Shown: positions 13,701-28,700 of the stretch, piece by piece
Numbering within the stretch: the stretch's first letter is position 1
Layout of the letters: the number at the start of each line of letters is the position of its first letter
Source: Apus apus
Taxonomy: Eukaryota; Chordata; Aves; Apodiformes; Apodidae
Assembly: GCF_020740795.1 (NCBI RefSeq)
Contig: NC_067294.1
Span: forward strand, 4,216,001-4,280,000
Reading direction: 5' to 3'
Length of the DNA: 64,000 bases
Made by a program: the position numbers and the translations under genes
The notes under the pieces: model-generated
Seen by the model: only the letters and a program-made list of their open reading frames with translations
Told to the model about the DNA's origin: nothing
The model's database searches: none

Positions 13701-16700
13701 GCAAAGTGACTCTGCTGCAAGCTCACACCATTTGTTTTTCCCTTTCTGGCCCTGCCTGTGTGGCCCCAAGCAGCACTGAGATGCCCATGTTAGCCCCACA
13801 CCTGTGGAAAATCACTCCCAAAGTCTCCAAGTTTGCTGGCTCAGGAGCTGGATGACCCTCACATGCTGTGGGTTTCCTGGCAAGCTTTGTTGTCCCCTTG
13901 GGCCCAATCACCCACATGTCTGCAGCCCAGAGGGACTGAGCAGGATGGATGCACACACCTGGACCTGCAGCCTGACCAGCTCAGTGCAGGCCACCAGCAC
14001 CACAAAACATCAACCAGGGCCCTTCCCCCCGCCCTCCCCCTTCCATTAAAAACACTGATGATGCTAGAAAAATGTTTCCTTCCTTCTTTTTGGTTGCAGG
14101 CCTCCCTTAGCTGTTCTGTCTGATGTGCAACAGAAGCCAACACTCCTTCTTGGCCCAATGAAATTCACCTTTTTTTGAGGTTTTACAGCAGGTAATAAGA
14201 GATTTACACAACAGATGGGAGGTTCCTAGTTTTCCAGAGAAGGAAGGTATTAGGTTCTGACCCCCAGGGCTTTTGGAAGTGATATGGATCTGAGGATCAT
14301 TATTTCCTGCAAAGAACAACTAAGTGAAGGTCATTTTTATGTGTCTTTAGGATTCAAATGATTTTTAATTTTCCTTTCCACATGAGCTCTGTTGGAAAAT
14401 GGCCCCTAAAGAGCATAACATGAGAACAGTTCCTGAAGTAAGATCTAGAAACATTCCAACATTCTTACATTCACTCTTGCTATACAATTTACTGTACCTT
14501 TTCTTCAGAGGAGACTGTGAGCTTGTCACTTGATATTAAACTGCAAACCTGGTCCAGACTAAGGCTAAGAAATTCTTCTCCTAGCATCACCTCAGGGAAG
14601 TGCTGCTCTGTTCAACAAATGAAAAGGGGGAACAGAAAATTATAATGAAATCCATGCTTTCAGTCAATGGAAGAACCACAGCATTCAGAGAACTCCTATT
14701 ATTGCAGCTCTGAGAACCCCAGAGAGACATCCCACTGTGACTGCATGGTGAGACAGAAACAGAAAACTGTCTCAGAGCAGGTTAAAGACATTTGATGTTA
14801 TTTCAAGGAACATGAGACACTAAAGTGACACTAAATGGGAACTTAACTTCCTGCAAAGTCACTATGTACCTTCCAGTGGTAAATATGCTTACAAGTGGCA
14901 ACTGAGAAAAGTGCCAATGCCTTTCTAAAGTACTAAATAACCTGGCCACCTTGGGATTCAGTTGTTGCCCACTTCAACAAGCTAGACAGAATCAGATCTG
15001 GTCAACATCTGGATGTGAGACTCCAGCAAGGATCCTTGATATTTACAGGTATTCAAAAGAAAGCCCATCTCTTAAGCTGAATCAGCCAGTCAGTTTAGTG
15101 CATATGCTCAGCAGTGAACTGTGAGGGATCCCAAGGCATCCAGCTGAATTTGGATGTGCAAGGAGGCACACAGAGACAAGCAAGGGGAATCCTCATCCCA
15201 TGCATACAAACAGAAGGAGAGACGAAGAACTGATCCCACTTATATATTCTTTCTCCAAAATGTTTAAATTTAACCTTTCCTATGCTCCAAACCCTCAGAA
15301 TCTCTTCCCCAGCAGCTTTGCCTCTTCCCACTTAGTCTGAACTGTACACATTTCTTTTTTTCCCTTTTGGCCTCCAAATCCCTCCATGTTGTAACTTTGG
15401 GAGCCACCTGAAAAACAAAATACAGCAATTGATATCACTGTTTATAATCCCAAATTGGGAGACTCGTGACCAGTTGCAATACAGATCCAAAAGGGATCAT
15501 CATCACATCTGTCGAGCTTCACATCTAGCCAAAGGGCACTAGGAAAGAATTACTTTCTAGAAAAGAATTTTTAGGTCAAAAACATGTAGCCAGTTGCAGA
15601 CAATTTCATTTTGCAAGCATTTGCTACAAATCATTCCAGTTTTATCTCACCTGCCATTTGCTAAGTCTCACTTATCTTTGGTTGAAATATGGAAGTGTGA
15701 ATCTCAGACACTTTATCTGAAGCAGCTTTTTCAAGCTCTAGTCCTTAAGCTTTGAGAAGCTCAGACTCATGTATCCAAAGAGCTCCCTCCGCAGCAAGAT
15801 CTGCCTCTAGTTTTCACCTCAGCAAAGTGCTTTGTCTGCCAAAAAGCAGCACTCCAGGGACAAAAGCTGGCATAAGATCCACAGAGGAGCTCTCCTTGAA
15901 GATCACACCAATCCTCACCAATGCTGGTGCTGCAGAGGGCACTGGGACTTCCCCAATCACAGATCCTACTTGGTCTAATGGGGAACAAAACACTACAGCT
16001 AAGCCAAAGGCTCTGACTGGAAACAGCAGTGTCTGGATTAAGTTCAATACTCTCTTCTGCTGGAAATCATATGGAAGATCTAATGAACTCTTCTGGCCTT
16101 AAATACTTGAGAAGCAGGAAATGCTCCCTACACAGTAAGCTGGATGCACTCTGACTTCTGGACACAATCTCCTGTTCATTCTGGACTGGCATTTGGCAGT
16201 CAAAAGATATTTGATCTCGTTATGAGTTAGAAGCAAGTCAAAATATTTACTGATTCTAATAAAGTAACATGTGCCTGCATCAAAAAGGCTCCTCCACCTC
16301 CTGAAGTTATCCATTGGCCAGAACTAAGCATTTCTCAAGTAACTGAGCTCATACATGCATGGATTCTTGAGCTTGGGGACTTCTGTCTTGGTTTAAGGTT
16401 GTTACATAAACAACATAGTGAAAAGAATTTTAATGGCATTTTTATTAATGGGGTTCCATTAACATTACATGGACTGTTGTACTAACTGGGACTTATGAAG
16501 GCCAATAAAACAACAAAGCAGACTTTCTAATTACCAAACAACCAAATAAATATACAGTGAATGCAATGCTTGTTGGGTTAAAGATTAAACAGGGCCTGGA
16601 AGCAAGGATAATGAGATATTACAAGCAAGCCTTTATACAATTAACCATTCCTTCCAGGGTACCTTTTCCTCCAGGGGGTAATACAGCAAGAGCAGCTGAA

Positions 16701-19700
16701 AAGGTTTTACTTTTACTTGCAGGAGAATAGGGGAGGACTTGGTGGGCACATTTTTATTCCACTGAGCCTACTTATGGTCCAATTAAGAGCAAAAAAACAC
16801 ACCAAGGAAAATGCTGAGGGGCAGAGCAGGTGTTCTGTGAGACAGCAAGTGTATTTTTCTCTATACATATAGACAGAAAAACTGAAAAACAGACTGAGAA
16901 AACAACCAGCTTCTCCCAGGCAGAGGTCAAGGGCAACTCTGCCAGAAGAGACTAGAAAGTGCTGGGAAGTTAAGAGGATGGAGCTGCTTGGAATAGCTTT
17001 ACAGTTACAACATAGAGGAGAAATGCTGAAAGCCATTGCCTGCATCCACCCATTGCAACCAAGCACCTCCACTCTCAAGGAAACAAGAGTCTCTCCACCC
17101 TTGGGGTAAGAGGCCATTGCTCCACGGATCAGAGGCTTAAACTGCACAACAGTTTTAGCTGAGTCTTCCCACTCCCAGCCACAGGATTTAATTTTGCCCA
17201 GTATCATATATTCCTAGATTCCACAATCCCCAGCACTGCCTACTGCTCTCATGGGGCAGCGTGCATGGGGAGGACACCAGCACGTCAACACTGGGCTGTT
17301 GAACAGGCAGCCAAAGAGCTTACTAGGAATATATTAAGGAACTATTTTGTCGGCTGGGAACCAGAGGATCAGGGTCTTTTACCTCCTTAGGTGCTCCCCT
17401 GCGACCAAACCACATTTCATGATTTACAGCATCACAGAAAGTTACAAGTCTACAAGCTAATAAAATATTCCCTTCCCGAGAAGCATGAAGAAAACCAACC
17501 AGTGCTGGTCTTGCTCAGCCTCTGAATCCCTGTGCCTGCAACCAGGTTGTCCTGGCTTAAGCCAATATGAAGCCAATTTTCCTTTTACTGGTTTAACTCA
17601 AGAGACAGAGGCCTGTCCCCTCACCTGCATAGGCATTTGCCTGCTGCAGCAGCTCGGTGCACGCGTGCACATCTGCAAAAGCTCGGATCCCAAGGCAGTT
17701 CGTGGGGTGCAGCTGAGACTGGAGAAAGTCACAGCAGTTTTTTCTGACATCCATCAATTGCAATAAACTAGCAGCTGGCAACAAAACCTGCAAAGGCAAG
17801 AAAGGGGAATTAAAGCTAGCAATGAAGAAAGTTTGATTAATGGCTTGCACAAATGAGATGTAATTCCCCTTCAGACAGGGACATGTTCCTGGGGGGTATG
17901 AGGAGGAAGGTTAAAATTTCAGCATTGTCTGTATGCAGATCCCTGTCTGTGCTCTGAGAGATGGAAACAGCTATCCATGCTGGGCTAAAGGTAGAGCTCT
18001 TCTGCCCCAAAAGACCTCAAGGCAGATAAAGAGAGCACAAAACACCAGGAACCATGGATGCACCTGCATTTCTGGCGTTGTTGCAGGTAGGTCCTGCACA
18101 CAGATTATTTTTTTTCCCCTGAGAAATCTTTATATTATCTACATTCCTCAACATCACATCCAAAGCCCATAGTAGCCCAGCACACCCTTATCTTCAAAAC
18201 CTTGAATTTTCTATTTCCAGCAAAACCATACTGGCTTGTGAGCAGGGTGCCCAAACTGCCATGGTAGAGGGGGAGTTCACAGAAGCTCAAGCAGGTTTCA
18301 GTGGCAGCAAGACTCTCAGGAAAGATGGGGCCAACTATTCAAACCAATGGCCCTTATTTTCACCCATGCAAAAGGCTGTGGACACTTGTGGTTCATGACT
18401 GCATCTGAAAATGAGGTACGACTTTGTATCTACAAAACTAAGTACAGAAAAAGGAGACAGAATTGGATCAAGAATGTGTCATCTGCTGGAAAAACCACCT
18501 TTGAGGCCAATGAGCGGGACGGGAAGTAGAAAATAAAGTTGGTTGGGATGTTACAGCCAGTGACATCAGCTGCTTCCTTTCTTGTGTCGTACAACAACTG
18601 CAGACGTGTCTTATCCCAGCTCTTCCGTAGCTCTGGCTGCTTCACACATGTCCTTCCAACCAGGCATCTGTGCTCACCATCTGAGCACAGATCTCTGGAA
18701 AAATATTTCCTACTCAGAAAACCCCCAAGCGGCTGTTAAACAAAACAAACAGGTTAACGGCCCTCACCTCCCTGACACTCACTGGCAGGGAAGGGAAGCA
18801 AACATCCCTTCCCTGCCCCCAACAGTCCCATTCAACACCAGGGCAGGACACTCACAACCTGCCCCAGGTCTTTTCTAAGCCACTGATGCATTCCAGCTCT
18901 AGCCCAGCTGTACAGTGCCTGACTGCTGCCAAGCAGCCTTCCCGACAGGCAACAATAAAAAAAAGAAATCAATTAACCCAGGAGCCCCTTTGGCCAAGCC
19001 TCTTGATGCCAGGAGGAGATTAGTTTGTGGTTTTGATTAAATCAAGATAGCAATGCTCTCACATTTTTGAAACCTAGCTGTGAACAACTTTCAATCTAGT
19101 TGAACCATCTCCTTATGTCAGCAGAAAGGCAAGCACCTGACTTGCATAAGAGCTGTGGATAAAGAAGTCAGACTCCACAAAGCATCTCTGGCCATAGCCA
19201 GAGCTTCCTCCATGCATCCCCCATCCATCACACAGACGTGTCTGCAAACCCAGGTGGGCTGCTTACCTTGAGTGTTTTGGGATATTGTCTCTAGACCAGA
19301 GGCTACTCACCACCAATACCAACATAATACACTCCCTGAACATGCCTGCATTGCTCCTTGCAGCCTCGTGCTGGCTTGACAGGGCAGTGCAGAAGGAACC
19401 TTAGGCCACTGCACTTATTGGAAAAGAAACATTATCATATAATGCTTTTTAGAAGTAGGATATAAATAGCTTATCAAGAGATGAGTGAATTTTCTCTCTC
19501 CCGTTTCCCAGCTGAACATCACACCACATATCTTGTTTTGACCAGGGAAGGCAAAAGGCAAGCAAAGGATATCCGCTAGCACAGAGTCTGTTTCCTTTAG
19601 AAATAACAAGAGGAAATGCCCTGCCTAAACATGCAGCAGGACCACACTGCAACCCCACTAATATCCAGGCAAGTTACTCACTTGGGTCTGGATTTTGCTC

Positions 19701-22700
19701 ATAATATTTGAACTCCAGCTACTGTAAATGGCTTACAGAGAGCTGGCTTCTTTACCAGATCAGCCTCCATACCAAAATCCAATCCCCTTTTCAAACTATA
19801 TCAAAATTATCTGCTGTTACTACTGAGACTGACTTCTTTGCTAAATAAATCATGTCTGTAACCTCATCTATGGTGTGTGTGTATATATATACATCCATAA
19901 CCATCTTGTTCACCAGCTGTGCTCTCTTGTTCTGCAGACTCTGTACCAATCTCAGGTTTTACAGAACATTGGCTGTGCTATTAAATACTTCCATAAACCT
20001 TTGATGTCTCTGAACCAGAAACATCTTTCAGCCAAAAGTGCTCAGAGCTGCTCTAAGGTTCATTCAATAGGCAGGGCATTAATGCTGGACTTCAGAGACT
20101 GGGGTTAGTTCCCTGCTCTGCCACAGCCCTCCAGGTAACCTCAGACGAGTTAAGCTACACTGTCCTCTGCAAAACTGGGAGAAGAGCGTTACCCCAAGAC
20201 AGGGGATATATTAAAGCTTATAAGCTGCTTTGACAATTTAGTCAAATTGGAAGGCAAATAAGGGTACTGGCTGTAATCCTCAGCAGCACATCCAGGGCCA
20301 CAGCTGGGACTACACATCTGGCCAGACAGAGAGGCAGCTCCCAAGCACCTACCCAGGGGAGTCTGTGATCAGAGAGACAAGCACATCTTGAATTTGCAAG
20401 GCAGGTTAAATAGTGGGTTTTAAATGAACAGCTCTAAAACTGCACAAATAATAGAGATAAAGCTACATTACTGCAACTTGGCTTTTCAGTGCTAGGAAGG
20501 CAATTAGACTTTATCACTCTGCAACTGCCACCAGGCAATGCTGAGGGTGCTTCTACTTATATCTCCACCTGGGGAGAAACAGCCAAGGCAAGGGCACGTG
20601 TAGCAGGATCACAGACCCACAAAACCTCTCCAGGAGCAGGTGAAAGAAGAAGGGATATAGGGGTGAGAGAAAAAAAGGGGGAGCAGCTGGCAATTTCCCT
20701 CCTGATCTGCCATCTCCAGCTTCAGCTACACCATCCCTTGGTTAAACAGTGGGATAAAAATGTGGAGATGCATCCATCAGACACAGCATAGTTCTCTGAT
20801 GCCACATTCGCAAGTTTCTCTTCACCCTTCTAATTAGGCCAATCCAATGAAAAAGATTTTCTGTAGGCCTAGGAAGGGCCCCCAGCCCAGTTGCTGTACC
20901 AGCCCAGAAGTCAGCTCTGCTGCTGACCAGGGCTCTCCTGCACTCAAGGCAGGTGATACAAGGCAAGGAGCTTTTCCTCCAGGGACAAGATAGCCCTGAT
21001 TTATTGCATTTCCTAAAGCTGAATTGAAAGAGTCTCTGCCTCACTGTGGGCTTGCACAGTTGCAGCTTTTGGAGTGAACAGGGGGAAGTGAGGTGAACAT
21101 CCTTCTATCTCCAAAACTGCATCTGCCACAGATACTCTCCTTCCTTTGCTGTGAAGTGCTAAGTCCCTAGGGAAAGCTGAGGTGCAGAAGCACACTTCTG
21201 AAAAGGAAATGCTACAGTGTCTAGCAAAGCTTTTTATTCTCCTTTCTCAAGTCATTTTTATTACAATTACTATGTCTGCAAAGCTGACAATTTCAACATC
21301 TATTTCCTCCAGCCACCTGATTTCCAGACTCCTCTTTCTGTATGAGCCATATCTCAAACTATGGCAGTACCCTTTACCCCCAGTAATTCACTGCAGACCA
21401 TGACAAACTGACTGTCCAGGCTTGGTGCCTTGTACACACATCCTGCCTTACATAAGAAAAACACCAAACTACACTTTGTGCAATGAAATGACAATCAGCT
21501 ACAAAAGTATGTGCTTAGAAAAAACAGTCTCACTTCCTGAGCACCACACCAGGCCTATAAAAGCAAACAGGGACAGGTTTCTATTAGAAAAGAAACAACA
21601 CAAATACTGACACGGAGCTGGGCAGCAGGAGGATGTGACAACTCAAAGGACCCAATCTGCTCACTTCTTCCTCAGACTGACATTGCTAACCCAAAGCAGA
21701 GACCGCAAGGAGCTTAATGTTCTGTTGTTCATGTTGTTTGCCTTCACTGATGCGAACCTCTGGAAGGAATCACAGATTATTCTTTTCTGAAAGCTTTTCT
21801 TCGTGTGGCTGCAGGTGAATATTAACCTATTTATGGCATTCTGCTCAGGGGCAAAACACCCAGAGACAGGATGGAAATTTCTCTTTAAACTTCCTATTGG
21901 TTTCATCACAAAACTATATTAAATTCCAGAAAACACTTTCAGCATGGATATTTTTAACACATAATAAAATTTAAATTAGTCAGTTAATCTTGCATTAGAT
22001 CAGCTTCATTTCTTAGCTCCCATGAATTAATTTACCTCAAGTCTAAAGAGTTACTGACAGAGTGGTTATTTAAATAAATCCTGTAAGGGATCTGCTTTAT
22101 TAGATTGGGTAAAAACACTATGGCCAAACATTTGTACTCACCAAACTTATTTTTATTTTAATCTTATTGTCTGAGATATGGGAGCCAAAGCACAGACAGA
22201 GCTCTTACTTTAACTCTTTGTAACCCCTGGGCTGCAGAAGGCAGGCTTTGGTTAGGTGTCACTAATAAAGACAGCTTTCTGGTTGCTCAGAAAAGTTAAC
22301 ACTTGGACTTCTCCACAGATGATCTGCACAGGTCTGTGCTGCCAAGGCAGTGCAGGACTAAGCTGGCTGTCCAGTCTGCTCCAGCTCCCACAGGGCTGCT
22401 TATCTCCAGGTCAGACATACTGGAGCACTGAGAGGCTCTCATGGGAAGAGCCCGAGCACACGTAGGCACTGCCAGCAAGCTTCAGTCAAGGCAGAGTGAC
22501 TGGGGCCAGTGCACCAGGTGGTGTCCCAAGCTCAGCATGTCCCATGTGCCAAGTGGGGACTTCTGGGCCACCTAACAACCAGCACTGAGGAAGTAAAGTA
22601 TACATTTGACAGGGCACCTGGATATAATATAGTCTTCACATTTCCCACAGAAAAAGGGACCAGACTCAGAGTGTGTGACCAGACTCAGTCATTTTTCTTC

Positions 22701-25700
22701 CAGCAATGGAAGATCCCAGAGGTACCAGGAATTCCATCCCTGTTCTCTACTGAAGTAATGTTGCATCTCAGCTCCTTATGACCCTGACTATACACTGTAA
22801 TTGAACATGGGGTAAACTGCAGACCACTAGCCCAAGCAACCCACAGTTGGGCTTGAGCCTCAGCTCCACTGCTGTAATGCCACCTTGAAGGTCTCCTTGC
22901 TGCTGGTCCCCAGTGACTTGTCCTGCACAGCCTCTCTGTAGGGCAACCAGTGTCCACACTCCTATGAATGTGACAACTGCCAAGTTCAGAGCACGCCAGG
23001 AAGTCAAGTTTGTCAAACTGGAAGCCAGCAAGGGGAAGAAAAGGCACCCACAGGCATAGCTCATGAAGGATGACACAGGGCTTAGACTGTGAAGTGGACA
23101 TAGCTCACTGCTTTTTCCAAGTTCCTGCAGAAAGAGGAACATGTCAGCAAGAACATGTGCCCTCCCTGAGGGACTGGAACTGAAAAGCATAACTCATCCA
23201 CAGCAAAAACCTATTTTCAAGCAGAACCTGTCTAATTTTGCCATCTTAATTAGGTCAACAGAGCACATGCAGCAGCATTGCTCCCCCCCTCTCTCCAGCA
23301 TCAAAGACACAGACTTATTACCCTGACCAACGTTTAAGACTCAACCTGCCACTTGCAAACAAAGACTGAGACCAACTAAAAAGCACATCCATATACAAGC
23401 TCCCAGCATCCCTTCCAGAAACGAGTGGCTAAGTGCACAGCCCTTTTCTTACTGCAAATACAAGTAGAGTCAAAGAAAAAGCTTTTCCAGCAGCCACAGC
23501 CATGTGACACAGCAAAATGCTCATCCTGAGCATCCTGCTTTATCTGTAGGCTGCCTTTCAATTACTCTTTCCACTTCTGGACAAATGTTTACCTCAAAGA
23601 CCTTCAAGACAGAGCATACACACACAAAAAAAAGGAAGAATGCCCTCAGTTGAACAATATATTTCACTCAAAGCTCTGCCAAACACCTCAAACTACCCAG
23701 AAGAATTTAAAAACTAACAGCCAGATTCCTCAGCCATGACCTTAAAACAACATTTGACTTGCTGCTGCTTTGAGTCTGTTTTGACCTACGACAGACTGAC
23801 CCACAAGTCGCCACAGTTTCTTGGAAGGCAAATGCCTGCTCTCATTATAAGAGCTTGACACAAAACATAAATGCAATATGACTTAAGCACGGGGAGAGCA
23901 GCAAAGTGCCTCAAGACTAAACACAGGCTGGAAGTAGCTCTTTTCAAGCTCAGCCTTTCACTTTCTGCAGCCTGAAGAGATCACTCAGCCCCAAAAGACC
24001 TGTGCATTTGAGTTTCAAGCTTTTTACTTGGGTCTGCAAGGGTGCTGCTGAACCAGACTTACCTGCACATTCTCTTCCGTGACCTCAATCTCAGCAGTGT
24101 AGATATAATCAATCAGCTTCCTCAGGGTCTGCCCATCAACATCTTTTATCTCAATCTTCTTGGCTTTACTTTCAGACATGTCTCCTGAAATGCATTTCAA
24201 AAGGACAGTTAAAGATTGCTGTGTAGGGCCCTGCATCTCATATATCTAGCACATCCTCCAGGTATCTCACTAAAAGACTGACCTGGCACTACCTCTGACC
24301 ATTAAAGGGCAACCAGTGAGATTCCCAGAAACCTCTTAATGTCACCGAAAAAACATCTCAACATTTTACAACCCTAGAGTAAAATAAACAAGTCAATAAA
24401 TGCAACAAGCTCTGTTTCTTGACAGAAAAGAACCTGCCTTCAAACACATGCAGGGGCTAAGAAAACCTGAACAGTATGATCCTCAACCACGTGTCATCAC
24501 AGGGAAAGACCTGAAGACGCTGTGGACAGGTCTTATAAGGGCTTTAAAAAAATAATTTATATATATGTAAAAACATAAAAATTATATAGATAGATATAGG
24601 AAGATAAGTTGCAACAGCTACATTAGGGTGCTTCATGGTATATCCTACAGTAACAGTGAGGTACCATTACCTTCTTCCTTCAGGAAGAACCCGAAACCTG
24701 CTGAGGAAAACAAGCACACATGCCAGCTGTGACATTCAGGGTGCTGCAAGCTTCCCTCCTAAATCACCCTGCTGTACCTGTCCACACAGTTGTACTTTAT
24801 GCAAAGCTTCTCTGCAGAAAGATGCATTCCTCATCTCTTGCCTTCCCAAATTCACACTTCAGAGCGATGAGCCTTTGGATCCAAACCATATCCTTTCTCC
24901 AAATACACAACTTTGGAGAAAATAAACAAAAACAAAACCAACAAAAAACCAAAACAAATACACAGAGCTAAAGTAATAGATTCCCCTACGGATATACAAG
25001 TAACATGGTTACCATGTCTGTGTAACAGAAGTATGTCATAGCAACAAAAGCACACTGTGGGGAGGAGAAGAAAGGACTCCCCAGGCCTCTTCCAGCATCC
25101 ACGCACATAGTGACCTCACCCAAGTCTTAATCACCAAGTTCTTGAGGAACCACAGAAAAGAAAGAACAAACTTCTGAGTGGAAAGAAAGCGATAAGTGAA
25201 AAAACAAAGCTGAACAAAGGAAAGCATGAAGAAATATCAGTTCTTAAACCTGGGCATGAATAATCACTACTCTAAGAAATCTGGTGACTCAGTACTGCTG
25301 TGGGATTAGGAGGAAAAATAGTTCCTGCATCCTATGGGAGAACTAATTACAGCCTACATCTTGGTACAGCATGCAACAAGGCATGGCCAGGTACATAAAG
25401 TGCACAGCACAGACTCAGATGTTAAGGGGGGTCCAAGCTTGAGCAAAATCAGGATTGTGGAAACTGAACTTTGCAGGCTTCACTTATATCAATAAGGAAG
25501 TAAATAAGAGGAGTGGGATCAGACCAAAAGTGCTAGAAGAGCCAACAATGTCCCAAGGGAAGCGCAGACTGAAATAATATTTGCCTCAAATGCAATTTTA
25601 AAAATTAAATAATAAAATGCTATTCAGAGAAGTCCATGAATACAAATGCACAAGTACAAAGGGATAAACGACCTACATTTGGGAGGCTTTCAAAGCAGGT

Positions 25701-28700
25701 AAGACTTTTAAATTGACAAAATAAATGTCATCTCCTTCACTTGCCAAAAAAAATAAAACAAAGCCCAATCTCCGGAGATGAGAGGGGGCTTCTGAGAACA
25801 GGCCAGGCCCTTCAGCCTACGTGGAGCTGGAGGTGAAACCCCCAGGCTTGCACAGCAAGGGGCGAGCGGAGCAGCCGCAGCCCTGCGGGGTCCGAGGGGA
25901 GGCTGGGACGGACGCACACGGAGATCGATGCAGGAATAGCTTGGAGGGACCAATCCACTAACATCATCTGTCTTTGTGGTGCTCACGTGACACAGGCAAC
26001 AAAAATAAAGGCTGCGTGGGCTTCCACACCCACCAGCAAGCTGCCAGCTCTGCACACGAACAGCCCGCGCTGCCTCTGCTCCGGTAACAGCCCAGAGCAG
26101 GATGAGGAAGGGGAGTCTCCTGTGCTGGGCCCCAGGGTGGGATCCATCCCCTCCAGCCAGGCTGGTGCAGACCAGGAGCAGGCAATGAGCTGCTCCCTCC
26201 TTCAAGCACGGACCCAAGGCAAACAGCCTCTGACACACCACTGTGGGCAGCCAAACAGTGGGTCAATTAAAGCATCTTGTACGTCAGAGCTGTGCAGAGG
26301 AAGCAGCGAGCTGGGCAGGGCTGCCCTGCACAGACCCCTTCCCACAGCGCTGGGCCGGGTGGACACGAGGGACAGGGCAGAAGGGAGCAAAGGCAGGTAA
26401 AACAGGCAGAGCCACTTTACGATGATCCCATCTAGGGGACACACTCTGCAGACACCATCCCCTCATAAAGGCAAGCCCTCCATGCATCAGTCTCAGTGGT
26501 GCCTTCTCCTCTCCTCTCTGCTCTGTTGCTTTGTCACAAGATAAACTGCAGTCGCAACTGCCGCAGCTGGCGGGGCCTTGTTTACCCAGCACAGCAGCTT
26601 GCTCTGCCTCCTACGTCCTGCACTCCAGAGGCTTCCCAGGGCACAGCTCCAGCTTTTGTTGCTTCCTAAGTCAGAGACATGCTGACGGAGAACACGAGTG
26701 AATTGGATAACAAAACTGCAGCCTTTCACACGTGGGGTGAGCACTTTGAAGCAGCACATGAGACCTGCAAGGGAGGCTTCTGCATTGCTGCCTCCTCCTT
26801 CAGTACTTCTGAAGACCCCCCAGGCATCTCACAGGGGCAGTCCTAGCAGCATCACAGAAGTATCTGTTATCCTTTCTGAAACTGTTGTGTTGTCTTCTAA
26901 ATGGATAGAAGTCACTGTCCCCAGTCATCCCCACAGAATGGTGACAAGGAGGACCAGCCACCATTTGAAATCCTCTAGAAAACCAGTATAGGGAGGGACA
27001 ACCAGCTAGGAAGTGCTAGGTCCTGTCTCTGCTTCAGCAGTGGAAGACACAAATGGAAGATGTGCTTGTTTAATTTTGGGCTTCCCAAGGCAATTTCCAA
27101 GAGAAATGCCTAACCAGAGGACACTAGATGACTTAGCAAAGATCCCAGTGTCACCGCACGGTCATTCATGAGTTCAGAGTCAGGCCCATCTTACAGGGAC
27201 AGAGCAAACATCAGGTGAAAATGGATGAACTGCTTGTCTCAGTTTGGTTCACATTGTTCACAGCTTCACCCCAAGTGCTCCCTATGGCATGGCTACCAGC
27301 ACTGCTGGGGTACCCTCCAGCTCCCCACATCCCCAAAAAGCAGCTCCTCCATCAGAGACTCAATGGGCACGAGCAATTCCTGCCCAGGCCTGTGAACACC
27401 CACCACATGCAGCTGCCCCGGAGCCATCAGGCTACAGCACTGATGTGCAATGCAAAATAACCAAAACTAAACCACAACCAACCAATGTTCAAGCTGTGGT
27501 TTTAAAACGTTTCCCCTCCAGTGCAAGCCACCACTCATCTGGACAGAGATCACACGCTCGGTCTTTGTGAGAGGCAGATCCAGACCTCAGAAATTTGGGA
27601 CTAGTTGGACCAAAAGCCAAGGAAGGGAGAGCTGGTCTTTGCCTGACCCGGGAAGGTGCAGGGGGAGGGGACCAGCAGCTGCTGAGCTGTCAGCCAGCCC
27701 AGGGGAGCTGCCGAGCCGGCCACATGACAGCGGTTAGCTGATTACTGGTTAACTCGCAGCGTGAGGGATTACACGGCCTGGAGAATTCCTGCATGGAAAC
27801 ATGAGCAGCTCTGCGCCACTGCCGTCACGCTCAGGTCACCCCTAAGGATCAGAGGGTTTTTCCAATGATTTTCTTTTTTAAACCCCTCATCACAAGCACC
27901 CTCAAATCCTCTCCAAGGTGCCCTGTGTGAATGGTTGCCTCTGAGCAGGGTTTCCTCCTCTGCCTCGTCACCATGGCCATTACCCACCTCCCCTGTGCAG
28001 TGCCAGTGCCCTAGGAAACACAACTGGTCTCCAGTTCAGCTCCCCACACTGCTAAAACCACCATGGTGAAGCTCACATCTCACTTGAGGTTTTCTCCATT
28101 ACAGAAGGGAAAAAAAGCTTCCCAAATTACAATTTTTTTTCCTGAGAAATGCTGAGTTCTGCTTCCAGTAAAGCAAAGAAAACAAGGCCTAATCTCAAGG
28201 CTTTTAAAAGAAAGAAGCAATCCCAAGACTACAGGCAGAGGAATATGACACAGGGGCAAAACGCCCAAACCTCATTCATGCTGAAGCTGAGGGACAACCA
28301 TTCCCTGGAATGTACAATCATTTTATTTGTATTTAGTTAAGTCAGTTCCTATCCTGGGAAGGAAAAGAAAAGGAAGCTCAGCAGCTCCTGACCAGACTAA
28401 TTTTACTAGAATGACTTAAATAAGTTGGTCATTCCCCTGCCTTGGGACTGGCACAGCTTTTTTGCTGCCCCACTTGGGCACAGCCTCCAAAGGACACATG
28501 CTATAGGGATCAGGAGACTGGAACAGTAATTTGTCCTCTTCTTTCCCATCACACTGAGATTGTATCTGCATTACCAAAATATACTGGCCTGCAGCCACGC
28601 CCCCTGCAAAAAGGCAGGGCTGCTAAAACACACAGGGATCCAGAGAACAAGGGTGTTATTTCGGGCAGCAGCCAGAAGTGCCACAGGAGATTGAACATCC

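Larger units (their letters stand above)
10008..14497 (-). other. KLHL3: KLHL3 intron 6
   Basis: 4490 bp between exons 7 and 6. It holds a 21-nt A run at 11835-11855, a GC-rich patch with several CpG at about 11975-12085, a CCAAT palindrome at 12887-12906 and an AT/CA-rich low-complexity tract at about 13205-13285. No coding signal is seen. Confidence 0.9.

Noticed and set aside
16713-17207. 164-codon minus-strand ORF in KLHL3 intron 5
   Set aside because: No recognisable family and no exon-like conservation to KLHL3; treated as chance.
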